Part shown: in pieces, positions 7,612 to 14,687 of the stretch
Position numbering within the stretch: the stretch's first letter is position 1
Layout of the letters: each line of letters begins with the position of its first letter
NCBI GenBank assembly: GCA_040768905.1
Contig: JAXGMA010000001.1
Coordinates: forward strand, 124,001-188,000
Length of the DNA stretch: 64,000 nucleotides
From: SZUA-584 sp040768905
GTDB lineage: Bacteria > Bacillota > Clostridia > Christensenellales > SZUA-584
Reading direction: 5' to 3'
The notes under the pieces: model-generated
Database searches by the model: none
What the model saw: only the letters and a program-made list of their open reading frames with translations
Told to the model about the DNA's origin: nothing
Made by a program: the position numbers and the translations under genes

Positions 7612-7926
7612 ATGCAGAGAAACAAATCGAAGATGATAAATTTCAGAGTGACACAAGAAGATTACGAGCGTATTCATAAACAGGCCGAAAAAATAAAGCT
7701 GTCTTTAACGGCATATCTGCTGACGATGGCCCTTAAAGGGGAAATTACTGTTATTGAAGGGTTACCGGATATGGCAAAAGAATTGCGCAAAATCGGTGTA
7801 AATATTAATCAGTTAACACGTCTATGTCATGAAGGTAAAATAACTTGCCTGGAGTTAAAAGGCGTTACAAGCAAACTGGGGGAAATATGGCGGTTATTAA
7901 ATTCACTAACTCAAAATTCAGTTTAA
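7612..7926 (+). CDS. mobC: MobC-like relaxosome accessory protein
   Basis: A 104-residue protein with an N-terminal ribbon-helix-helix (INFRVTQEDYERIHKQAEKI, about 10-29) and the C-terminal INQLTRLCHEGK segment typical of MobC family proteins (usual form NINQIAR). MobC helps the relaxase open DNA at oriT. ATG at 7612 is chosen because AAAGAGG precedes it and the upstream in-frame extension runs through the hairpin. It overlaps the relaxase start by 40 bases, showing translational coupling. Confidence 0.85.
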   Translation: MQRNKSKMINFRVTQEDYERIHKQAEKIKLSLTAYLLTMALKGEITVIEGLPDMAKELRKIGVNINQLTRLCHEGKITCLELKGVTSKLGEIWRLLNSLTQNSV

Positions 7927-8714
7927 GAAATTTAGAAGCATATATTACAAAAGTGGAAAAGACAGATGAGAAACTGGTTTCCGGTAAAGATTGTACTACG
8001 ATATCGGCGTGTGAAGAAATGATGACAGTAAAAAATATGTTCGGTAAAAATCATGGCCGGCAATATATACATCTGGTACAATCTTTTGATGAAAATGACC
8101 CGATAGACCATAGTAAGGCGCATGAACTTGGAATTAAAATGGCGGATTATTTTATCGGGTTTCAAGTACTTGTTGCGACACATAAAGACAAAAAACATAT
8201 TCATAATCATCTGTTGATTAATTCAGTAAATTTTGAAACAGGTCTGAAGTTTCAGCAAAGTAAAAATGATATGGAGAAGATTAAAGACTTCTCTGATGGT
8301 TTGTGCAGGGATGCAGGGTTATCGGTGATAGAACATCGAGGTGGTGGTTATATCAGCCAAGCTGAATATAAGGTTGCTTTGAAGGGCGAAAGCTGGAAGT
8401 GGAGGTTAATAAGTACAATTGAAATTGCATTAGAGCAGGCGCAAACAAAAAGCGATTTTATATTTCTAATGCAGCATTTTGGTTATGATGTGAAATGGAC
8501 CGATAATAGAAAAAACATAACCTTTATAACCCCAGAAGGCTTTAAATGCAGGGACAATAAACTTCATAATAAGAAATATACAAAGAAGGAAATAGAAAAT
8601 GGATTCATACGAAAACCAGACATCAGTAAGAAGGTTATTGGTGCAATTGAACAAAGCACAGACTTTTCCAGGCCTAAAAGAAGAATTAACAAAGATTATG
8701 ATCGATCTCGATAA
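7887..8714 (+). CDS. mobA: Relaxase (MobP/VirD2-like)
   Basis: A 275-residue relaxase, shorter than most because only the nuclease region is present. The metal-binding motif III is clear: HKDKKHIHNHLLINSVNF (about 102-119). Motif I starts MAVIKFTNSKFSLRNLEAYI with Tyr19 as the likely nicking tyrosine. The enzyme would cut at oriT and pilot the strand into a helper's secretion system. Its last 116 bases overlap, in another frame, with the start of the next gene. No type IV secretion or coupling protein genes are present, so transfer needs a helper element. Confidence 0.85.
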   Translation: MAVIKFTNSKFSLRNLEAYITKVEKTDEKLVSGKDCTTISACEEMMTVKNMFGKNHGRQYIHLVQSFDENDPIDHSKAHELGIKMADYFIGFQVLVATHKDKKHIHNHLLINSVNFETGLKFQQSKNDMEKIKDFSDGLCRDAGLSVIEHRGGGYISQAEYKVALKGESWKWRLISTIEIALEQAQTKSDFIFLMQHFGYDVKWTDNRKNITFITPEGFKCRDNKLHNKKYTKKEIENGFIRKPDISKKVIGAIEQSTDFSRPKRRINKDYDRSR

Positions 8715-8976
8715 AGATGCTGCACAAATCCACGAGTTAACGAAAACTACAAAGGCAACGGTAGATAGCAGCGCATCGACTTTGCAGGCTTTGAAGATTT
8801 CTGTCGCTCAATTAAAAGCTGTAACAGAAAATGCAAATGAATTATATAACCAGATGAAAGGGGCAGATAGGGAAGGAAAGAAAAATATGCGGGGAACATA
8901 TTTAAAAGGTATTTTTTCAGGTATATTATTAGGTTCGACTTTATGGATGGTGATTTGGGCTATTTGGTTGAAATAA
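8599..8976 (+). CDS. Coiled-coil protein with C-terminal membrane anchor, overlapping the relaxase gene
   Basis: A 125-residue protein: helical heptad-rich region (about 25-90, with ALKISVAQLKAVTENANELY) and one C-terminal membrane segment (GIFSGILLGSTLWMVIWAIW, about 104-123). A ribosome site AAGGAAATAG precedes the ATG. The frame overlaps the relaxase C-terminus by 116 bases, more than usual for simple coupling, and both frames stay open. Similar tail-anchored small proteins accompany relaxases in mobilizable elements and may link the relaxosome to the membrane. Function unknown. Confidence 0.7.
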   Translation: MDSYENQTSVRRLLVQLNKAQTFPGLKEELTKIMIDLDKDAAQIHELTKTTKATVDSSASTLQALKISVAQLKAVTENANELYNQMKGADREGKKNMRGTYLKGIFSGILLGSTLWMVIWAIWLK

Positions 8977-9434
8977 ATATTGTTTTCTTAACATATTTAA
9001 AAAATTTTCAACCACATCGTAAAGACAAACAAAGAAAAACTTCTTGCCAATAGCTAGACTGTATTGTAGAGAAAGTAACTATATGGTAAAATTCTGTTAA
9101 AATAATGTATTACGAAACTTTTTTTGCAACATGTGATTTTGTCTATTATCTACAGCTCGCCAAGCATCTAGATTGTCAATAATGCGAAGTTTGCCAAGCA
9201 TCTGGGTTAGTCTAACATTGAGCTGCTCGTAACGCAATTTGAGATTTTTGTTGCATCGACCATAGAGCAGGAATTTAAGTAAAACAAAAAAGCATTCGAG
9301 CATTTACGCAAGACAGTTAATAATAGTTTTATAAAACAGATAAGAGGTAGAGAAATAAGTAAGTTTAATTATGTGTGTTAAGGGCATAGATCAGCCACGC
9401 CGTGGATACCTGCCCGACAACAGTATGGAGTAAT
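8977..9434. other. AT-rich gap between mobilization genes and cargo
   Basis: About 460 bases without a supported gene. A 68-codon minus-strand frame exists (9097-9303), but it lacks a ribosome site and recognisable motif. Two near-identical short stretches, CGCCAAGCATCT and TGCCAAGCATCT, occur at about 9159 and 9193. The gap may mark the border between the mobilization module and the cargo. Confidence 0.5.
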
Positions 9435-10112
9435 ATGGAAAATTTGATACGAGAACTTATAGATGTTTTAAGAAATACAAATGGTGGAATAGACTGGGCA
9501 TCAATAATATCTGCTATATGCTCAGTTATTTCGCTAATCGCAATTATAATATTGTTAAAAGAACGAAGCGAAAAAAAACGACCATATCTTCAAGCTTCGT
9601 TTGAATTAATAAGAAGTAGCCTTACCTGTATTGTTATCAGAAATGTAGGTGAAGTTCCAGCAAAACTATTTGGAATTATTTTTAATGATTTTATAAGACA
9701 ACTACCTCAAAAAGTACAAGAGCGTTTAGGTAATATGTCAAATGCAAATATTTCTATTTATCCGAAGCAGCAATTGATTATATGTTTAGATGTTATTACT
9801 GCTGACATTTTGAAATTCACCGATAATAAGCTAAAAATAACATTAAATTATTCGTCTATTGCAAGTAAATACACAAAAAAATATACAGAAGATTCGGAGA
9901 TAGCTTTTGGAGACTATGCCGGATTTCTTATTTACATATCAGAGACTGATGAACTAAGAAAATCTATCATAGATATAGGAAAATCTCTTGATAAAGCAAC
10001 AGAGGTATTGGAGACAAATTTCTTCAATTCTACAAAGGATAATAGAATTGAAAACTGCAGCAGTATGGAAGATTCTTATTCGAGAATAATTTCAACAGAT
10101 AAGTCATTATAG
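9435..10112 (+). CDS. Membrane-anchored protein of unknown function beside the STAND-like ATPase
   Basis: A 225-residue protein with one N-terminal membrane helix (WASIISAICSVISLIAIIIL, about 22-41) followed by a basic stop-transfer (KERSEKKR) and a soluble domain of mixed strands and helices with FELIRSSLTCIVIRNVGEVPAK. The strand-rich middle resembles an immunoglobulin-like cytoplasmic domain, but I recognise no family. ATG at 9435 is chosen for the TATGGAG site upstream. The ATPase gene follows 92 bases later on the same strand, so the two could form one module in which this protein provides the membrane component. No function can be assigned. Confidence 0.65.
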   Translation: MENLIRELIDVLRNTNGGIDWASIISAICSVISLIAIIILLKERSEKKRPYLQASFELIRSSLTCIVIRNVGEVPAKLFGIIFNDFIRQLPQKVQERLGNMSNANISIYPKQQLIICLDVITADILKFTDNKLKITLNYSSIASKYTKKYTEDSEIAFGDYAGFLIYISETDELRKSIIDIGKSLDKATEVLETNFFNSTKDNRIENCSSMEDSYSRIISTDKSL

Positions 10113-10204
10113 CAATCAGGCGAAGTTTAATTGAGGTTAAAGCGGATTTCTCAAAAGCCAAAAATAGATTTATGCTATTTATGTTTTATACGAGGAGGAG
10201 TAAT

Positions 10205-12271
10205 ATGGATGGAATGTTGACAGATCAAAGTAGGGTTAAGTCGTTTCTCGAAGCACATCCTGTTCATAATAACTTACTCAAACCATTTAAATTTGGGTTT
10301 GATGCAAACTACGCAACAGAGTTTGTGTTTGCCAATACCAATATATATATTTACTTGCTTGAAGCAAATGGTTTCATTAAAGAACAGTTCGGTTTTGAGA
10401 AAGAGGTCTTGCTCGCTTATTCGCCATATTCACATATGGAGTCACGTTCGTTACAGGCGCTATATCAAGCTCTTAAAACTTATCCTTACAAAAACAGAAT
10501 AGATACTTTAAGCTGTTTTTTTGTATCAGCCGATGCAAATATAATAGAGTGGATGCGGAGCAGTTCAATTGATAATGAGATTGCTCAGAATATCATTTGT
10601 TTTTCAAAAGATGAGTTATTAAAAAATAAAAACGATTCATGGTATATACGCAATAGGCTTATCAAGGATTGCTTTGCTGCGGATTTATTTGAGTATTCAT
10701 TACCATTGAGAGAGGATTCTTTCTTTTTTGGTAGACAGCAGTACATTTCTAGAATGTTAGATTCGATAAGACGTTGCGAAAACAGAGGTATCTTTGGCTT
10801 GCGAAAAACCGGAAAGACTTCTCTTTTGTTCAAGGTTGAACGAACATTGATGGAACAGAAGATGGGATTCGTGTTGTTTATTGACTGTAAGTCCCCTTCG
10901 TACAGGACAAAGCACTGGTATGAGCTACTTGGCGAAATTTGCTCAAAAATAGCAAATATATTAAAGATCGAAAAATACTACTGGAATAAGAACCCAAGTG
11001 GAATTTTGGGGGCATTTCGCTATGTCGTACAAGAAGCTAGTAAGAAAGGTATGAAAATTATTCTGTTCTTTGACGAAGTCGAGTATATTTCTTTTAATGC
11101 AACGCTTGACGAACATTGGAAAAGAGAATTTATTGATTTTTGGCAAACTATATGGTCAGTTCAAAGTTTATACAGAAACTTAGTATTTATCATCTGTGGA
11201 GTGAACGCAAGTTCTGTTGAAAAGGATATGATTGGCACTATACAAAATCCTTTGTTTGGCATAGTGCAATCAGAATATCTAAAAGGGTTCGATATAGATG
11301 AAACAAAGTCTATGGTTAAAACTATAGGTAAAAGAATGGGATTAAAGTTTTCATATGATTCTATTGAATACCTTTATAACCAGTACGGTGGTCATCCAAT
11401 GCTTACGCGAAAAGCGTGTAGTGCTATAAATAGAATATTGACCGAATCAAGACCGATTGAAATTTCTCTACAAAAAATAAGAGAACTTTTGGAAGAAGTT
11501 AATTCAGACTTAGTTTATTATTTTCAGCATGTAGTTTCGGAAATACGGATGTTTTATCCCGAGGAATATGAGTTGTTTGAAATGCTTGCTTCGGGTCAAA
11601 TTGGTGATTTTATGGAGTTTGCGCAGATAAGCGAGTATTCTAAACATTTATACGATTATGGTCTTGTTGTAAAAAACAATAATGTTCCTTCAATAAATAT
11701 GCCAGTAGCAGGTCGGTATGCTGCTTTGGAACTGGCAAAACGCGAAAAGAGGAACGGACTTTTTAGAACAATTGAAATTTCTAAAAGAAATAGTTGGGTA
11801 AGGCAAAGGATAGGTTCAATAATAAGCGACTTGCGCCAACTAGAAATTGTTATAAAATCTCTCGGAAAAGCTAGTCTATTCGGCGTGAATTCTTTTCCAG
11901 AAGCCGATAGATTCAGCTCCATAACTGCGGTTACGAATGAAACAGAATTTTTGGAATTTATAAATATATGTAATCGGTGTTTTGTTGAGCCAATTGAAAA
12001 TTACGGCAAAAGCATAGCTAAAAATCAATATTTTTGGACTGATATAAAGCCAAATTATCCTGCTATCTTCTCTATTCTTGAACGCATTAAAGTATATCGA
12101 CACTGGAAAGACCATTCGTCACTTAAGCCTGATGTGGCCAAAAAACTTCAAGAGTTTTTGGAAGCCGACACTTACGGAATTAGCATTGAGGAAAAACCGT
12201 TTGTTATTCAGCAGAAGTTATTAGATGGTTTTTTCACAAATATACAAGCGGAAATGAGCAATCTTACCTAA
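10205..12271 (+). CDS. STAND/AAA-type ATPase, putative defence protein
   Basis: A 688-residue protein. Residues 1-180 are an unrecognised N-terminal domain. An NTPase domain follows, with FFFGRQQYISRML leading into Walker A GLRKTGKTS (198-206) and Walker B IILFFDEVEY (Asp290), then GGHPMLTRKA of the helical lid: the pattern of archaeal-type and STAND ATPases. A winged-helix-like stretch follows (about 440-520). The C-terminal 150 residues are helical and contain RHWKDH (632-637), an R-x4-H spacing like HEPN ribonucleases. GAGGAGG precedes the chosen ATG. This architecture is common in antiphage sensors. Effector and trigger are inference. Confidence 0.7.
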   Translation: MDGMLTDQSRVKSFLEAHPVHNNLLKPFKFGFDANYATEFVFANTNIYIYLLEANGFIKEQFGFEKEVLLAYSPYSHMESRSLQALYQALKTYPYKNRIDTLSCFFVSADANIIEWMRSSSIDNEIAQNIICFSKDELLKNKNDSWYIRNRLIKDCFAADLFEYSLPLREDSFFFGRQQYISRMLDSIRRCENRGIFGLRKTGKTSLLFKVERTLMEQKMGFVLFIDCKSPSYRTKHWYELLGEICSKIANILKIEKYYWNKNPSGILGAFRYVVQEASKKGMKIILFFDEVEYISFNATLDEHWKREFIDFWQTIWSVQSLYRNLVFIICGVNASSVEKDMIGTIQNPLFGIVQSEYLKGFDIDETKSMVKTIGKRMGLKFSYDSIEYLYNQYGGHPMLTRKACSAINRILTESRPIEISLQKIRELLEEVNSDLVYYFQHVVSEIRMFYPEEYELFEMLASGQIGDFMEFAQISEYSKHLYDYGLVVKNNNVPSINMPVAGRYAALELAKREKRNGLFRTIEISKRNSWVRQRIGSIISDLRQLEIVIKSLGKASLFGVNSFPEADRFSSITAVTNETEFLEFINICNRCFVEPIENYGKSIAKNQYFWTDIKPNYPAIFSILERIKVYRHWKDHSSLKPDVAKKLQEFLEADTYGISIEEKPFVIQQKLLDGFFTNIQAEMSNLT

Positions 12272-12441
12272 ATACAAACTTAAAAAGGCTGTTACAGGAA
12301 CGATTCATTCAGCATTCTCAGAAAATTATAATGAGATGCCACCAGACCTCATAAACACTGGAATACTCGATTTAAATTGTAACGTGGGTCAATTTAGTTA
12401 GTAGAAAAAAGCTTTATAGCAATATTGAAAGAGAAAAACAT
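12272..12441 (+). other. Gene fragment after the ATPase
   Basis: From about 12286 an open stretch encodes KKAVTGTIHSAFSENY followed by EMPPDLINTGILDLNC, without a start codon, ending in a stop near 12399. It has the look of a C-terminal gene fragment. Not recognised. Confidence 0.3.
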
Positions 12442-13411
12442 ATGCGAAATATTCCAATAAAGCATCATTATACCCCCCGGTTTTATCTTAATGGCTTTTT
12501 GGCAAGCAATAATAATATGTTGAGTGTGCTAAATATTAAAACCGGATATTTTTTTTATTCAAAACCAGAAAATGTTGGTTTTCAAAATAATCTTTACAGT
12601 ATTGAAAAGACAGACAAAATTAATATTGAAATAGATACTTTGGAAAAAACATTTGCAGAAATTGAACGACTCGCTGCCAAGGTAATACGAAATATTGAAA
12701 AAGAAAAAGTTCTGCCTAATAATACTGATTTTAACGTATTAATTAATTTTATTGCATTATTAAAATGCAGAGTACCGAAAAAAATTAAGCAATCAGCAGA
12801 ACCTTTAATAAATTTGTCCAAAATGATTCTTAATATGACGTATTCAAGTAAAGAAAGTTATTATGAAGTGATTAATCAAATGAAATTAGAAGGATTGTAT
12901 GATGGGAATGTTCTTGAATATGAGCAAATGTTAGATTTTCATAATAGCGATAGATATTGAAATTGATATGGATCAAAACAGCAAACTTAAAACTATTTTA
13001 GACCAAATTGATAATCTTATTCCATACCTAGGCTCAAGGAAATGGTCATTAATATTTACAAATGAATCTAATGGTGGTTTTGTTTGCTCTGATAATCCAG
13101 TTTCACTTGTATGGATAGATCAACAAATGCAAATAAGTCCGGACTTTTGCAAGCGAGATACTGAAGTAACTGTTCCCCTAACAAACGAAATTGCTCTACT
13201 TGGAAAATTGGATGGGCATGAAAAAATACTTACTGCTGATATAAAAGACCTGGCTGAAATAAATGCACGAACAATAATGTATGCTGACAAGTTTGTCTTT
13301 TCGGCAAATGATGATTTTTTTTGCATAAGAAAAGATGGAACTATTGGTAAAAGAAATGAATTAGTGAAGGATTTAAGAGAGATGCAAACAGGAGTAAAAA
13401 ATGATAAATAA
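12442..13411 (+). pseudogene. DUF4238 family protein split by a frameshift
   Basis: The first frame (12442-12960) opens with IPIKHHYTPRFYLNGFL, the hallmark start of DUF4238 proteins; the second (from 12968) carries KWSLIFTNESNGGFVCSDNP and ends near 13411 with the expected C-terminal strand region. The protein reads continuously if one base is added near 12955 (DRY joined to EIDMDQNSK). DUF4238 proteins of about 300 residues are common in defence islands, with no settled function. Either a broken gene or a sequencing error. Confidence 0.75.
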
Positions 13412-13463
13412 AACTACTAAAAATGGAATTGTGTTTTACGATTGAGTAATAGTGAGGGAAACA

Positions 13464-14336
13464 TTGAAAAGGATTGTAACCATTATTATAATATGTTTCA
13501 TGCTATTGTTGTTTACACCATATGCATATGCACACTCAGGAAGAACAGATTCAAATGGCGGACACAAAGATAATAAAAATAAAAGTGGTTTAGGAAGTTA
13601 CCATTATCATCATGGCTATGGTCCCCATTTACATCCTGGTGGGGTTTGTCCATATGACTCTTCAATTAATAATGCAGAAGAAAATGTTTTTTCTTTTTCG
13701 ACAGCGGATAACATGCCTAAATCTTCACCTTCACCGTTACCTTCCCAGAAAACTGAATTAGCTTTGCCAAGTAAAGCTATTTTTCCTAATTCAAGTTCTT
13801 CAAGCCAGAATAGCATTGATGGTCAATCAAAACAAAAAGAAGAAACGTCACATTCAAGTGCAATTTTATATATACTTATTGGCATATTTGTTTTACCAAC
13901 AATGATAGGAGTAATTTCAAATTTAAAAGATAAAATAAAAAGAAAAAAAGGATTAAAAATTAAACAAGAGAGCTTTTATGCTGCTTATTCAGGAAAAACA
14001 ATAAGAGAAATAGTCAATATTCCATTCGATACTGAAATTGGCGATGATGGCTATCCCAAGATTAAAGGAATAAAAAGTTGGGGAAAAAGATATACAGTTT
14101 ATGTTTCGCATAACGGTAACCGCTATCATAGCAAAGAATGCAAATGGGGAACTGCTCCAATAAATATTGCTAACATCTTACAAAAAGAGCTTTTACCTTG
14201 TTCAGTATGTAAACCAAAGATAGAAGACTTACATTGGTATAAAAAATATCTAGAATTTAAACAGGTAATGAAAGAAGCTTATATTGTGGTGGATTCTATA
14301 GATTCTCTAATAATTAATAATAGAAATGATCCCTAG
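13464..14336 (+). CDS. Secreted/membrane YHYH-domain protein
   Basis: A 290-residue protein with a signal peptide (MKRIVTIIIICFMLLLFTPY, cleavage after AYA near 23), a histidine-rich YHYH segment (HSGRTDSNGGHKD, SYHYHHGYGPHLHPGGVC, about 24-66), a Ser/Pro-rich linker, one membrane helix (ILYILIGIFVLPTMIGVIS, about 134-152) and a C-terminal domain with HSKECKW and LLPCSVCKP cysteines. YHYH modules are thought to bind metal. TTG at 13464 is preferred because GAGGGA lies just upstream; GTG at 13452 is the alternative. The C-terminal part should be cytoplasmic or extracellular depending on signal cleavage. Role in the island unknown. Confidence 0.7.
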   Translation: MKRIVTIIIICFMLLLFTPYAYAHSGRTDSNGGHKDNKNKSGLGSYHYHHGYGPHLHPGGVCPYDSSINNAEENVFSFSTADNMPKSSPSPLPSQKTELALPSKAIFPNSSSSSQNSIDGQSKQKEETSHSSAILYILIGIFVLPTMIGVISNLKDKIKRKKGLKIKQESFYAAYSGKTIREIVNIPFDTEIGDDGYPKIKGIKSWGKRYTVYVSHNGNRYHSKECKWGTAPINIANILQKELLPCSVCKPKIEDLHWYKKYLEFKQVMKEAYIVVDSIDSLIINNRNDP

Positions 14337-14344
14337 TCTCCTTT

Positions 14345-14423
14345 TTTGAACTACGTATTACCTATAGACGAAAGGTATCTCTTGCGGAATAATATCCGCA
14401 GATAGATAAGCACCTAAGACTAA
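14345..14423 (+). repeat. Structured repeat copy R1, upstream of the helicase gene
   Basis: TTTGAACTACG, ATTA, ACGAAAGG, a variable hairpin, then CCTAAGACTAA. The same blocks recur at 17700-17755 after the helicase gene. In R1 the hairpin is long (TGCGGA/TCCGCA inside ATCT/AGAT inside AGGT/ACCT). The conserved outer blocks with a changed but still paired stem suggest selection for structure. No known element family recognised. Confidence 0.7.
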
Positions 14424-14687
14424 AACATACACAGCGCTTAAAACTAGTTATTTTGATTAGTTATTTATATTTTGGCAAATGCTTGAATAATTATGTAAAA
14501 AATTATATTATAAAGTCACATAATGTATTTGCATTTTTATATCAGCATAGAAGATTTCTGATATATCAACTCAAAAAGCATCAGGTTGGTGAATTATGCT
14601 AAGATTTATAATCAGTAGACTAAAAAGTAATAAATACGAAATCGAGTTTTATTGAAGAAGAAAACAACTATTATCGGGAGTAGTAGT
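14424..14687 (+). other. AT-rich leader before the helicase gene
   Basis: No supported gene. A 19-codon frame at 14597 (MLRFIISRLKSNKYEIEFY) lacks a ribosome site. Promoter-like AT-rich stretches are present but no box pair is convincing. Confidence 0.4.

Noticed and set aside
9097..9303. 68-codon minus-strand frame in the gap after the mobilization genes
   Set aside because: No ribosome site, no family pattern; the region contains short repeated stretches instead.
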